The notes beneath the pieces are model-generated. The model ran no database searches, was not told the origin of the DNA, and saw nothing but the letters and a program-made list of their open reading frames with translations. From assembly GCF_001513785.1 (NCBI RefSeq), contig NZ_LNQS01000011.1, positions 112,908-176,907 of the forward strand: a stretch of DNA of 64,000 bases, written 5' to 3'. The stretch comes from Rheinheimera sp. EpRS3 (GTDB taxonomy: Bacteria > Pseudomonadota > Gammaproteobacteria > Enterobacterales > Alteromonadaceae). The translations under genes and the position numbers were made by a program. Positions within the stretch are counted from its first letter, which is position 1; every line of letters starts with the position of its first letter. Shown here in pieces: positions 52,943 to 62,875 of this stretch.

Positions 52943-53595
52943 CAGATAGCCTTACCAAGGACAAAGACCTGCTAGCCGCCCATGTGGTGTACGACTACCT
53001 GCAGGATCACCCGGAATTTTTTCAGCAATACCCACAGCTGCTGGCCAGCTTACGGCTGCCACATCAGCAACGTGGCAGTGTGTCGCTGGTAGAGCGCCAG
53101 TTGGAGCTGCAGCGCGAAAAAATTCAGGCGCTGGAAGACGACATTACCCGATTAATGTCGGTAGCACGGCAAAATGAACAAATATTTCTGGCATTTAACC
53201 AACTACAGGCACAATTGCATCAGGCCACCAACCTGCAGGATGCCGAAACCAGCCTGCAACAATTTACCGCAGCCATGCCTTATGTGCAGGAATGCCGTTT
53301 ACTGCGCTTTAGTGACGAGCAAAGCCGTAACCCGTTTCAGTTGTTGCTGTCACGCCGGCTGAACCAGCACGGTATTTATTTAGGCCGGTTAAATAAAGAA
53401 GAACAACAGGGTTTGTTTCCCTCGCATATTCACTCGGTGGCGCTGATCCTGATCAGTAGCCAGCAGCAACCGCTGGCATTACTGGCCTTTGGCAGCGAGC
53501 AGGACGATCACTTCCAACCATCAATGGATAAGCTGTTTATCAGCCATCTGGCCAGCATTTTAGCCCAGCTGTTACCGGGTTATGACGCAGCCTGA
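52939..53595 (+). CDS. DUF484 family protein (YigA-like)
   Basis: 218 residues. [26 protein letters not shown] and [20 protein letters not shown] are the family start, followed by a GAF-like domain. Function unknown; constant between dapF and xerC. It overlaps both neighbours. Confidence 0.92.
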   Translation: MTDSLTKDKDLLAAHVVYDYLQDHPEFFQQYPQLLASLRLPHQQRGSVSLVERQLELQREKIQALEDDITRLMSVARQNEQIFLAFNQLQAQLHQATNLQDAETSLQQFTAAMPYVQECRLLRFSDEQSRNPFQLLLSRRLNQHGIYLGRLNKEEQQGLFPSHIHSVALILISSQQQPLALLAFGSEQDDHFQPSMDKLFISHLASILAQLLPGYDAA

Positions 53596-54520
53596 CACGC
53601 CGTTATCGCCGCAGTGGCAGCAGCCGCTGCAGGCTTTCTTACAGTATTTACAATTTGAGCGCGGCTACAGCAGCAAAACGCTGGACAGTTATCAGCGCCA
53701 GTTACAGCAACTGGCGCTTAGTATCGCTGATGCGGATGCCCACTGGCTTAATCTGACAGAAGATCAGTTAAAACAGCATATTATCGGCTTGCGCCGCAGC
53801 GGCGCCAAACCACGTACCATAGCGTTAAAAGTGGCAGCGCTACGCAGTTTTTACCGCTTTATGCAGGCGCAAGATAAACGCAGCGATAACCCGGCGCAGT
53901 ATTTATCAGTACCTAAGGCCGCACGCAGCCTGCCAAAAAACCTTAATGTGGATCAGCTAAACCACCTGCTGAGTTTTGACAGCAACGACGATATTCTTGC
54001 CTGTCGTGATAAAGCCATGCTGGAGCTGTTTTATTCATCCGGTTTGCGGCTGGAAGAACTGGTCAATGCCGATATCAGTGATATCGACTGGCAACAGCAG
54101 TTACTGCGGGTGACAGGTAAAGGCTGTAAGCAACGGATAGTACCGGTAGGTAAAATTGCGCTGGCAGCTTTACAACACTGGTTAAAACAACGCCCGGCGT
54201 TTAGCGCCAAGCTGCCAGAAGAGGATGCCAATGCGCTATTTGTCAGCAAACAGCATAAACGCATCAGCACCCGCCATGTGCGCGAACGGGTGCAGTTATG
54301 GGCGAAACAACAGGGTTTAAACCAGCATGTACACCCACATATGCTGCGCCACTCATTCGCCAGCCATATGCTGGAATCCAGCCAGGATTTACGCGCAGTG
54401 CAGGAACTCTTGGGCCATGCCAACCTGAGCACCACCCAGGTATACACCCATCTGGATTTCGCCCACCTGGCTAAGGTATACGATAATGCCCATCCCAGGG
54501 CAAAGAAGAAATCCGACTGA
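53582..54520 (+). CDS. xerC: tyrosine recombinase XerC
   Basis: 312 residues. N-terminal SAM-like core-binding domain, then the catalytic domain with SSGLRLEEL (Arg), VTGKGCKQRIVPV (Lys), HPHMLRHSFASHML (His, Arg), LLGHANLSTTQVYTH (His, Tyr). It resolves chromosome dimers at dif with XerD. Last gene of the lptM-lysA-dapF-DUF484-xerC operon. Confidence 0.96.
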   Translation: MTQPDTPLSPQWQQPLQAFLQYLQFERGYSSKTLDSYQRQLQQLALSIADADAHWLNLTEDQLKQHIIGLRRSGAKPRTIALKVAALRSFYRFMQAQDKRSDNPAQYLSVPKAARSLPKNLNVDQLNHLLSFDSNDDILACRDKAMLELFYSSGLRLEELVNADISDIDWQQQLLRVTGKGCKQRIVPVGKIALAALQHWLKQRPAFSAKLPEEDANALFVSKQHKRISTRHVRERVQLWAKQQGLNQHVHPHMLRHSFASHMLESSQDLRAVQELLGHANLSTTQVYTHLDFAHLAKVYDNAHPRAKKKSD

Positions 54521-54546
54521 TCTGACTGAGGCAAATAAAGCAGAAT

Positions 54547-54635
54547 CGGTTTGCTCTAAACCAACCGTTGCAGGCCAGGATGGCCGAATCGAGCCTACAG
54601 GGATGTATTTACGACGTGTTGGTGTGGGCAAACCG
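54547..54635 (-). repeat. dispersed terminal-inverted-repeat element, copy C (89 bp)
   Basis: Inverted relative to copies A and B. Ends CGGTTTGCTC and GGGCAAACCG pair at 9 of 10 positions. The core GGATGGCCGAATCGAGCC is the reverse complement of the core in A and B. It lies 27 bp after xerC. Confidence 0.85.
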
Positions 54636-54671
54636 GTTCGGCTTAAACATCCGGGCTAATGACCTGAACAT

Positions 54672-54700
54672 AAAAACGCCCGGCAGAGCCGGGCGTTTTC
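54672..54700. terminator. bidirectional terminator between copy C and doxX
   Basis: A 12-bp stem AAAACGCCCGGC/GCCGGGCGTTTT with AGA loop, with an A-run before and a T-run after. It ends both doxX and the xerC operon. Confidence 0.9.
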
Positions 54701-54714
54701 TTTGTTACTCCGCC

Positions 54715-55161
54715 TTAGTTAAAGCGCTTGGCCAGTAGGTTATCTACTGAAGCTTTACCGGCGCCGCTAAACAGCAGCGATACGCTGGCGGCTAACAGGG
54801 CTAAACCAAATTCGTAACCGTTATTACTCATAAAAAAGCCATGTTGCAAATGTACGGCCACTATTGCTACCAGCATGGCAATGCTTAATGCCAGCGCTGC
54901 CGGCCGGGTTAACAGGCCCAGTACCAAGGCGATACCACCGAAAAACTCTGCCGCACCGGCTAAAAACGCCATAACGATACCTGGCGATAAACCTATGCTA
55001 TCCATCCAGCCACCGGTACCTTCCAGGCCGTAGCCGCCAAACCAGCCGAACAGTTTTTGCGCACCGTGTGCGGCAAAGATAATACCAACCGGAACCCGTA
55101 ATGCTAAAGCAGCTATGCCGGCGTTTGAGCTTAAAATTTTGTTTACGATTGAAGTAGCCAT
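54715..55161 (-). CDS. DoxX-family membrane protein
   Basis: 148 residues, four transmembrane helices; VPVGIIFAAHGAQKLFGWFGG and GGIALVLGLLTRPAALAL are the family pattern. ATG 55161 with AGGTG upstream; a TTG at 55176 is open but unlikely. DoxX proteins often sit beside a LysR gene, as here, and may serve redox or stress protection. Substrate unknown. Confidence 0.88.
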   Translation of the reverse strand: MATSIVNKILSSNAGIAALALRVPVGIIFAAHGAQKLFGWFGGYGLEGTGGWMDSIGLSPGIVMAFLAGAAEFFGGIALVLGLLTRPAALALSIAMLVAIVAVHLQHGFFMSNNGYEFGLALLAASVSLLFSGAGKASVDNLLAKRFN

Positions 55162-55282
55162 AATGTCACCTGTCAAATTATTTAAAGTTAAGTTTACTGC
55201 CTCTCGACAGCACTCTTTGCGTCGATATAGTCACTATAGCCAAATAATTTTTACGGCAAAAGCGCAATGTTTTGACTACACT

Positions 55283-55299
55283 ATTCAAAATATTTGAAT
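55283..55299. promoter_or_regulatory. LysR-type operator between doxX and its divergent regulator
   Basis: A perfect 7-3-7 dyad ATTCAAA-ATA-TTTGAAT that contains TCAAAATATTTGA, an exact T-N11-A LysR box. It lies 22 bp before the regulator ATG, so it probably serves both autoregulation and doxX control. Confidence 0.7.
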
Positions 55300-55320
55300 T
55301 TAGCCTTAAATGAGCCTGCT

Positions 55321-56235
55321 ATGCATAACGTACTGAGTTTAGACGCTTTAAGAGCACTGGATGCCATAGAGCGAAAAGGCAGCTTTGCCGCCGCCGCTGA
55401 AGCGCTGTATAAGGTGCCTTCAGCCCTGAGCTACACCATTGCCAAGCTGGAGTCTGATTTAGGCGTAGCTTTATTTGATCGCAGCAAACAGCGGGCGCAG
55501 TTAACCCCGGCGGGGCAGTTGCTGTTGGAGCAGGGCCGCACCTTATTGCATGCCGCTAACCAGTTGCAAAATGCGGTAAAGCAGCTGGATACCGGCTGGG
55601 AAACCCAGCTGATGATTGCCAAAGACAGTATTGTTCCGAATGCACCGTTGCTGGATGTGATTGGTCAGTTTTTGCAGCTGGGCAAAATTACCCAAGTGTT
55701 GGTAACAGAGGAAGTGATGGCCGGCGCTTGGGAAGCGCTGCAAACCGGTCGGGCCGATATTGCAGTTGGTGTATCCGGCGACTTACCCAAGGGCCAGTTT
55801 AATTTACTGCCGTTGGGTGAAGTGGAATTTGTGTTTGCCGTGGCGCCGCATCACCAATTGGCGGCGCTGGATCGCATTGTCGGTATTGAAGATGTGCAGC
55901 AGTTTGCCGCCATTGTTGTAGCCGACTCGGCACTGGACGCGCCGAAGCGCTCGTCCGGCTTATTCGATACCCGGCAGCGCGTTATTGTCAGTAATATGCA
56001 GGCGAAAATAGACGCACAAAAACAAGGCCTGGGTATAGGCTTTGTACCTCGCCATCTGATCAGCGAAGAGCTGGCACGCGGCGAACTGGTCGCTAAAGCC
56101 AGCAGTATACCCAGAGATAAACTTCCGCTGTATATGGCGTGGCAAAAGCACAGCCAGGGCCAGGCGTTAAGCTGGTTTAGTCAGTACTTGGCAGCAGTAA
56201 ACTGGCAGCAGGTGTTTCAGCCAGCAACATGGTAG
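55321..56235 (+). CDS. LysR-family regulator divergent from doxX
   Basis: 304 residues. Helix-turn-helix LDAIERKGSFAAAAEALYKVPSALSYTIAKLE, then an effector domain. ATG 55321 is chosen; the frame is open to a TTG at 55294. It overlaps yigB by 7 bp. It is a likely regulator of doxX through the dyad at 55283-55299. Confidence 0.88.
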   Translation: MHNVLSLDALRALDAIERKGSFAAAAEALYKVPSALSYTIAKLESDLGVALFDRSKQRAQLTPAGQLLLEQGRTLLHAANQLQNAVKQLDTGWETQLMIAKDSIVPNAPLLDVIGQFLQLGKITQVLVTEEVMAGAWEALQTGRADIAVGVSGDLPKGQFNLLPLGEVEFVFAVAPHHQLAALDRIVGIEDVQQFAAIVVADSALDAPKRSSGLFDTRQRVIVSNMQAKIDAQKQGLGIGFVPRHLISEELARGELVAKASSIPRDKLPLYMAWQKHSQGQALSWFSQYLAAVNWQQVFQPATW

Positions 56236-56939
56236 CGAATATGCAATTATTTAAAGCACTGAGCCAGGTTAGCGTATTGTCGTTTGATTTAGACGATACC
56301 CTGTACGACAACAGCCCGGTTATCGAAGCAGCCGAACAGGCTATGCTGAATGCTTTGGCACAACAGGCTCCGGCAAGTAAAGCCACAGACAGTGAGTTTT
56401 GGTGGCAACAGCGCTTAAAGCTGGCCAGTATTGAGCCTGAGATCCGTCATGATATTGGCCGCTGGCGCCTACTGGGAATTGAAGCCGGTCTGCTTGAATT
56501 GGGCTTGCCCTGCGCTGAAGCGCGGCGCGCTGCCGAACAAGGCTACGCTGCTTTTCTTGATGCCCGCACCAGGATAACCGTGTCGCCCGAAGTAACGCAG
56601 CTACTCTGTGCGCTGGCAAAACAGTATCGTTTAATCGCCATTACCAATGGTAACGCCTGTATTAATAAAATGGGTATCGGCGAACTGTTCGAATTTAGCC
56701 TGCAAGCCGGGCCAGATGGCCGGATGAAGCCCTATGCCGATTTATTTCTCTCCGCAGCTGAACGCCTACAGGTAGCGCCTGCGCAAATACTGCATATTGG
56801 CGACAGCCACCGCGCTGATGTGATGGGCGCGCTAAGCGCCGGTTGTCAGGCCGCCTGGCTGGATCACTATCAAAGCGCAGTAACAGTTTTGCCGCATATT
56901 CGCCTGACGGACGTATCGCAATTATCCGCGTTGTTGTGA
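56229..56939 (+). CDS. yigB: HAD-family phosphatase YigB
   Basis: 236 residues. FDLDDTLYDN with the Asp nucleophile, AITNGNA (motif II), K in GRMKPYADLF and HIGDSHRADVMGA (motif IV). YigB dephosphorylates a riboflavin-pathway intermediate in E. coli. There it directly follows xerC; here doxX and a LysR gene lie between. Start 56229 overlaps the LysR end; 56241 is an alternative. Confidence 0.88.
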   Translation: MVANMQLFKALSQVSVLSFDLDDTLYDNSPVIEAAEQAMLNALAQQAPASKATDSEFWWQQRLKLASIEPEIRHDIGRWRLLGIEAGLLELGLPCAEARRAAEQGYAAFLDARTRITVSPEVTQLLCALAKQYRLIAITNGNACINKMGIGELFEFSLQAGPDGRMKPYADLFLSAAERLQVAPAQILHIGDSHRADVMGALSAGCQAAWLDHYQSAVTVLPHIRLTDVSQLSALL

Positions 56940-57190
56940 TCTAACAATCCTAACCGCCTGGCGGACATAGAGCACTGAGCATATATCAGCAGCCGTGATA
57001 TCAAATATACAGGCCTCGCAGGCTTGCTGGCGTATATGTCACAGCACAACATCTGGGGCGCCTGTCGATTTACCGCAACGCCAATCGACTACCGTTAAAT
57101 TTGTTTATATTACTCAACGCTATTGGCCTTACCAAAACACCAGGCTCCCCTCGCCTTATCCACGGCAGGCTTAAACAAGGAATACAGTGA

Positions 57191-58414
57191 ATGTCTGATT
57201 ACTCTACCCATGCGCCGCAGTCGCGTATTTCCACCGCTGAATTTACCTTACTGGTGGCGCTTATGATGTCTATTGTTGCCATCTCTATTGACGCCTTATT
57301 GCCTGCGTTGGACGCTATTCGTGCTGATATTGTGATGAGCCATCCGAATCAGGCGCAGTTGGTGGTCAGCGCCTTGTTTTTCGGGATGGCGATAGGCCAG
57401 CTGATTTGCGGCCCTTTGTCAGACGCTACCGGCCGCAAGAAAGTACTGAACGGTGGCATAGCGCTGTTTTTAGTGGGTACAGTGATATGTTATTTCGCTA
57501 ATGATATCAATATCTTGTTATTGGGTCGTTTTGTTCAGGGTTTAGGCGTGTCCGGCCCTTATGTTTCGGCTATTTCTATAGTGCGGGATAAATACTCCGG
57601 CAATGATATGGCGCGTATTATGTCGCTGGTGATGATGATTTTCGTTATGGTACCGGCTTTAGCACCCAGCCTCGGGCAGGCCGTGTTATGGGTAGGCACA
57701 TGGCGTGATATTTTTCTGCTTTATGTCGGCTATGCGCTGTTAATCGTGGTGTGGATTTTCTGCCGCCTGGAAGAAACCTTGCCCAAACCGCATCGTATCC
57801 CGATGAGCAAAAAAGGCTTTGCCGAAGGCTTTAAAGAAGTTATCCGTAATGTACCCACTGTATGCTACATGATTTGTATGGGATTGTTTTTTGGTAGCTT
57901 TATTGGCTATCTGAATTCGTCACAACAGATATTTCAGGATTTATTTAAAACCGGCGAGCTGTTTACCCTGTACTTTGGTTTGCTGGCTATAGTGTTTGGC
58001 GTAGCCTCATTGCTGAACTCACGTCTGCTGCAAAAATGGGACATGCAGCAATTATCCATCGGTGCTGTCTGGGGCATTATTATCAGCTCAGCGCAGTTTT
58101 TAGTGCTGCATTCAGCTATTGAAATACAGCTGTGGATGTTTTTACTCTACGCTGCAGTGCTGTTTTTTTGCTTTGGTCTGGTGTTTGGCAATATTAACGC
58201 CATGGCGATGGAACCTATGGGGCATGTGGCTGGCATAGCTGCAGCTATTATCGGTTCTACGTCATCCATTATGTCGATGTGCATAGGCACAGTGATAGGC
58301 CAAATGTATAACGGCACCCTTATTCCGGTGACTGCAGGTTTCTTCATCTTTGGCTGTATCAGTATGGCAATTTTAACCTTTGCCAATATCTATAAAACAA
58401 AACATCAACAGTAA
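57191..58414 (+). CDS. Bcr/CflA-type MFS drug exporter
   Basis: 407 residues, 12 transmembrane helices. MFS signature GPLSDATGRKKVL between helices 2 and 3, GRFVQGLGVSGPYVSAISIVRD as in Bcr/CflA. Substrate not known. It sits between yigB and uvrD, which adjoin in E. coli. The 251-bp gap before it holds no gene I can support. Confidence 0.88.
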   Translation: MSDYSTHAPQSRISTAEFTLLVALMMSIVAISIDALLPALDAIRADIVMSHPNQAQLVVSALFFGMAIGQLICGPLSDATGRKKVLNGGIALFLVGTVICYFANDINILLLGRFVQGLGVSGPYVSAISIVRDKYSGNDMARIMSLVMMIFVMVPALAPSLGQAVLWVGTWRDIFLLYVGYALLIVVWIFCRLEETLPKPHRIPMSKKGFAEGFKEVIRNVPTVCYMICMGLFFGSFIGYLNSSQQIFQDLFKTGELFTLYFGLLAIVFGVASLLNSRLLQKWDMQQLSIGAVWGIIISSAQFLVLHSAIEIQLWMFLLYAAVLFFCFGLVFGNINAMAMEPMGHVAGIAAAIIGSTSSIMSMCIGTVIGQMYNGTLIPVTAGFFIFGCISMAILTFANIYKTKHQQ

Positions 58415-58525
58415 GAACAATGGGGCGTTATCATTTGACTAACTGGTTATATATCCACTAACTACGCTTGGCCTGCTCAGCCAGGCTGCTATAATGGCCG
58501 CCATTATGCTTAGCGAGACTTTCTG

Positions 58526-60697
58526 ATGGATGTATCTTACCTGCTGGACGGGCTGAACGATAAACAACGCGATGCGGTGGCAGCATCACCGCAACATATG
58601 CTGGTACTGGCCGGAGCCGGTAGTGGCAAAACCCGCGTGCTGGTGCATCGCTTAGCCTGGTTAATGCAGGTAGAACGGGTGGCGCCTTACAGCTTGCTGG
58701 CGGTAACTTTTACCAATAAAGCCTCGCAGGAAATGCGCAGCCGGATTGAAAGCACCATAGGCGTTAGCTTAAACAACCTGTGGATGGGTACCTTTCATGG
58801 CTTGTCGCACCGTATGCTGCGGGCGCATTACCAGGAAGCCGGTTTACCGCAGGGCTTTCAAATCATCGACAGCGACGATCAGTACCGGCTGGTAAAGCGG
58901 GTATTAAAAGCACTGAACCTGGATGAAAAGCACTGGCCGCCAAAGCAAATTCAGTGGTTTATTAATGCCCGCAAAGACGATGGCCTGCGCCCTGGAATGA
59001 TCGACGCCGCCGGCGATTTCAGCTTGCAGCAGATGGTAAAAATTTATGCTGCTTATCAGGATATGTGCGACCGCGCCGGTTTAGTCGACTTTGCCGAAAT
59101 ACTGCTGCGCAGCTTTGAGCTGTTAAAACAGAACAGCGACGTACGCGGCCATTATCAGCAGCGTTTTCGCCATATCCTGGTAGACGAGTTTCAGGATACC
59201 AACGCTATTCAATACCAGTGGCTGCGGCTGTTAGCCGGCAGCAATGCCAAAGTGATGATTGTTGGCGATGATGACCAGTCTATTTACGGCTGGCGCGGCG
59301 CCCGGGTAGAGAATATCCAAACCTTCTTAAAAGACTTCCCCGATGTAGAAACTGTGCGGCTGGAGCAAAACTACCGCTCTACCGAAACTATTTTAAAAGC
59401 CGCTAATGCGGTAATTGCCAATAACACCGATCGCCTGGGTAAGGATTTATGGACCGACGGCGCTCAGGGCGAAGTGATCTCCCTGTACACCGCCTTTAAC
59501 GAGCTGGATGAAGCGCGTTTTATTGTCGGCCGCATCCGCGACTGGCACAAACAGGGCGATCGCTTAAGCGAAGCGGCCATTTTATACCGCAATAACGCCC
59601 AGTCGCGGGTACTGGAAGAAGCGTTAATTCAGGAAGGCCTGCACTACCGTATTTATGGCGGCCTGCGCTTTTATGAGCGCCAGGAAATTAAAGATGCGCT
59701 GGCTTACCTGCGGCTGTTGCACAACCGTCAGGATGACGCTGCACTGGAACGCGTGATTAATACGCCGGTGCGTGGCATTGGCGATACCACGTTAAATAAA
59801 GTCCGTGAACACTCCCGCGCTCAGCAACAAACGCTGTGGCAAAGCCTGCTGCAGATGCTGGCGCAAAAGCTGCTTACCGGCCGCGCCGCCTCTGCTATCG
59901 ATAACTTTATGCAGTTAATCGAGCAGTTAGATACTCAGGTAGCGGAGTTACCGCTGCACGAGCAAGCCGAACATGCCATTAAGCAGTCTGGTTTATATGC
60001 CATGTATCAGGCAGAAAAAGGCGAGAAAGCCGAAACGCGGATTGAAAACTTAAACGAGCTGATAACTGCTTGTCAGAACTTTGATGAGCGCCGCGCCGAG
60101 GATATGACACCGCTGGCGGCGTTTTTATCACAAGCCGCGCTGGAAGCCGGTGAGTACCAGGCCGAAGAGCACTCGGATGCGGTGCAGTTGATGACATTGC
60201 ACAGCGCCAAAGGGCTGGAGTTTCCGCTGGTGTTTATCTGCGGCCTGGAAGAGGGTATGTTTCCCAGCCAGCAAAGTGGCGACGACCCGACCCGTTTAGA
60301 GGAAGAGCGCCGGCTGTGTTATGTCGGCATGACGCGGGCGATGAAAAAGCTGTATTTAACTCATGCCGAAAGCCGCCGCTTATACGGTCAGGAGCAATAC
60401 CATAAGCCATCACGCTTTATCCGCGAGATACCGGCTGAATACGTAGAAGAAATCCGCCTGACCACTCAGGTTAGCCGGCCCACCCAATTTAACCGCTTTG
60501 GCAGTGCTGCCTCGCATGTCGCCTTTGAAAATACCGGCTTTAAGCTGGGCCAGCGGGTGTTGCACGATAAATTCGGCGAAGGCACCGTGCTTAACTATGA
60601 AGGCACCGGCAGCCAATCGCGCATTCAGGTTAATTTTGACGATTTGGGCAGCAAGTGGCTGGTCACGGCTTATGCCCGGTTGCAGGCGGTTGGCTAA
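58526..60697 (+). CDS. uvrD: DNA helicase II (UvrD)
   Basis: 723 residues. Superfamily 1 helicase with LAGAGSGKTRVL (Walker A), FTNKASQEM, ILVDEFQDTNAIQYQW (motif II), GDDDQSIYGWRGA, EQNYRST, LMTLHSAKGLEFP and YVGMTRAMKKL. It works in nucleotide excision and mismatch repair. The C-terminal Tudor-like segment (FKLGQRVLHDKFGEGTVL) is present. Confidence 0.97.
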   Translation: MDVSYLLDGLNDKQRDAVAASPQHMLVLAGAGSGKTRVLVHRLAWLMQVERVAPYSLLAVTFTNKASQEMRSRIESTIGVSLNNLWMGTFHGLSHRMLRAHYQEAGLPQGFQIIDSDDQYRLVKRVLKALNLDEKHWPPKQIQWFINARKDDGLRPGMIDAAGDFSLQQMVKIYAAYQDMCDRAGLVDFAEILLRSFELLKQNSDVRGHYQQRFRHILVDEFQDTNAIQYQWLRLLAGSNAKVMIVGDDDQSIYGWRGARVENIQTFLKDFPDVETVRLEQNYRSTETILKAANAVIANNTDRLGKDLWTDGAQGEVISLYTAFNELDEARFIVGRIRDWHKQGDRLSEAAILYRNNAQSRVLEEALIQEGLHYRIYGGLRFYERQEIKDALAYLRLLHNRQDDAALERVINTPVRGIGDTTLNKVREHSRAQQQTLWQSLLQMLAQKLLTGRAASAIDNFMQLIEQLDTQVAELPLHEQAEHAIKQSGLYAMYQAEKGEKAETRIENLNELITACQNFDERRAEDMTPLAAFLSQAALEAGEYQAEEHSDAVQLMTLHSAKGLEFPLVFICGLEEGMFPSQQSGDDPTRLEEERRLCYVGMTRAMKKLYLTHAESRRLYGQEQYHKPSRFIREIPAEYVEEIRLTTQVSRPTQFNRFGSAASHVAFENTGFKLGQRVLHDKFGEGTVLNYEGTGSQSRIQVNFDDLGSKWLVTAYARLQAVG

Positions 60698-62800
60698 ATG
60701 CCGTTAACTGCGCTGCTGGCTCAACTACAACAGTGGCAGCAACAAGCCGCGCAGTTGCATATCCGTTTGCCGGTTATTTGGCAGTGCACAGCAGAGTCGC
60801 TGCTGTCGCACACTTCGGTATTACTCAGCACTATTGGCTACGACAAGCTATATTGGCTTGGCGCTGAAGCGCCTGCCGATGCCGTTAACTTAACCGGCAA
60901 GCAAAATTATCAGCTGCTGGGCAGTGAATGCGATGTGTTAGTGATCAATGCGTTCAGCGGCTTTAACGCCGATCTGGTGGCAGCTTCAGCCGGCTGCGTT
61001 AAAGCCGGTGGCATCTGGTTGCTGCTCTGCCCGCCCTTTGCAAAGTGGCAGCAACAAGCTAATCCGGCACATAAAAACCTGTTACCTTACCCTCTGGATG
61101 CCGCTACGTATCAGGGCAGCTTTTTGTCATTCTTGCTTGCACAGTTACAACAGCAAAATGCGCTTTTTATTAATGAGCAACATGTAACAAAGCCGCTAAG
61201 CTGGCCAGCTATGGCACAGCCCCATCAGGCCGCAGCACCCTGCGTTACTGCAGAGCAGCAAGATGCAGTTGAGGCAATCTTGCACGTCGTTAGTGGCCAT
61301 CGCCGCCGCCCACTGGTGCTGGCGGCTGATCGTGGCCGCGGCAAATCGGCAGCATTGGGCATCGCTGCGGCACAACTGGCAGCACAGGGTAAGCAACTGC
61401 TTATTACTGCTGCGTCACCACAAGCGGCAGCTACAGCCTTAACGCATTTTTCGCAGCTCGCTCCGGCAGCACAGCAGAGTAACCTGCAGTTTATCCCGTT
61501 TGATGAACTGCTGCGCAGCACTATCACTGCCGACTTATTATTAGTCGATGAAGCCGCCGCCATACCCACGCCGGTATTACAACAACTAGTACAGCGTTTT
61601 AGCCGCATTGTATTTGCCACCACTGAGCACGGTTACGAAGGCACTGGCCGGGGCTTTCAGCTGCGTTTTCAGCAGTATCTTAATCAGCAATGCCCCGGCT
61701 GGCGCAAATTGCAAATACAGCAGCCAATCCGCTATCAACAGGCCGATCCACTGGAGCAATTAATCTTTAATTGCTTTTTGCTGCGCCAAAGCAGCAATGA
61801 ACTGACATATTCCGCGAATAGTGAAATCAGCGCGGTGAGATATCAGGCGAAAGATTGGCTGAATAATACCAATAAGCTGCAACAGGTATTTAGCTTGTTA
61901 AGCCTGGCGCATTACCAGACTCAGGTTAAAGATCTGGCTGCCCTGCTGGATAACCCCAGGCTACAGGTCGTTACGCTGGAGCAAGATAGCCAGGTGCTGG
62001 CTTGTGTGTTAATCATTAGCGAGGGCGATATTGCGCCAGAATTGGCTAATCAGATATATCTTGGCGAGCGCCGTGTACAAGGCCATTTATTGGCACAAAG
62101 CCTGGCATTCCACCTTGCTCAACCTGAACTTGCCAGCTTAAGCTTATGGCGCATAATGCGTATTGCCGTACAGCCAGCGTTGCAAAAACAAGGTCTGGGA
62201 ACACAACTGCTGGGGCTTGTTAGCCAACAGGCCAAACAGCAAAACATCCGCTATCTTGGTACCAGCTTTGGCGTTAGCACAGAGCTGTTGCAGTTTTGGC
62301 AGCGCAATGGCTATCTGTCTGTACGCCTTGGGGTCAGCTCAGATAAAGCCAGCGCAGAATACTCCATACTGATGCTAAGCCCCGTTAACGCAGATGGCGA
62401 GGTTGTACAACAACTTAACCGGCAGTTTGGCCATAACCTGTTTCTGACATTATCAGGCCAATATCCGCAGCTAGACGCCAATCTTGCACTACAATTGGCG
62501 ACACCCTTGCCAGATACCCCGGCACTAACAGAGGCTGAATTGCAGCAGTTAGCACTTTTTTGTCGTAACCAAAGGCCTTACGAGTTGATTGAGCCTATTC
62601 TGCAGCGCTGGTTTTGCAGACACTACCATGCTTTGCCGCCAGAGTTGGCAGCGCCGCTTTGCAGCCTTTACTGGCAACATAGCAGTTGGCCTGATCTACT
62701 TACACAATATGGTTTTAACAACAAAAATTCCGCGTTGGCACTGTTTCGCCAACATATAGCAAAACTGATATTTGCGGCAAAATATAACCACGACAGCTGA
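60698..62800 (+). CDS. tmcA: tRNA(Met) cytidine acetyltransferase
   Basis: 700 residues starting at the base after the uvrD stop. N-terminal DUF1726-like region, an RNA-helicase-like module with Walker A ADRGRGKSAALG and LLVDEAAAIP, and a GNAT acetyltransferase domain with IAVQPALQKQGLGTQLL. It makes N4-acetylcytidine at the wobble base of elongator tRNA-Met. Confidence 0.95.
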   Translation: MPLTALLAQLQQWQQQAAQLHIRLPVIWQCTAESLLSHTSVLLSTIGYDKLYWLGAEAPADAVNLTGKQNYQLLGSECDVLVINAFSGFNADLVAASAGCVKAGGIWLLLCPPFAKWQQQANPAHKNLLPYPLDAATYQGSFLSFLLAQLQQQNALFINEQHVTKPLSWPAMAQPHQAAAPCVTAEQQDAVEAILHVVSGHRRRPLVLAADRGRGKSAALGIAAAQLAAQGKQLLITAASPQAAATALTHFSQLAPAAQQSNLQFIPFDELLRSTITADLLLVDEAAAIPTPVLQQLVQRFSRIVFATTEHGYEGTGRGFQLRFQQYLNQQCPGWRKLQIQQPIRYQQADPLEQLIFNCFLLRQSSNELTYSANSEISAVRYQAKDWLNNTNKLQQVFSLLSLAHYQTQVKDLAALLDNPRLQVVTLEQDSQVLACVLIISEGDIAPELANQIYLGERRVQGHLLAQSLAFHLAQPELASLSLWRIMRIAVQPALQKQGLGTQLLGLVSQQAKQQNIRYLGTSFGVSTELLQFWQRNGYLSVRLGVSSDKASAEYSILMLSPVNADGEVVQQLNRQFGHNLFLTLSGQYPQLDANLALQLATPLPDTPALTEAELQQLALFCRNQRPYELIEPILQRWFCRHYHALPPELAAPLCSLYWQHSSWPDLLTQYGFNNKNSALALFRQHIAKLIFAAKYNHDS

Positions 62801-62875
62801 TCAGTGCTGCCACAGCTTCCTTTTTTCTGTTAATCAGGCTAAGGTGCAGATATTATGTAATCGGTACTTATCTAG

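Noticed and set aside
56940..57190. Small gene between yigB and the MFS transporter
   Set aside because: Only short frames without ribosome sites; best read as a promoter region.
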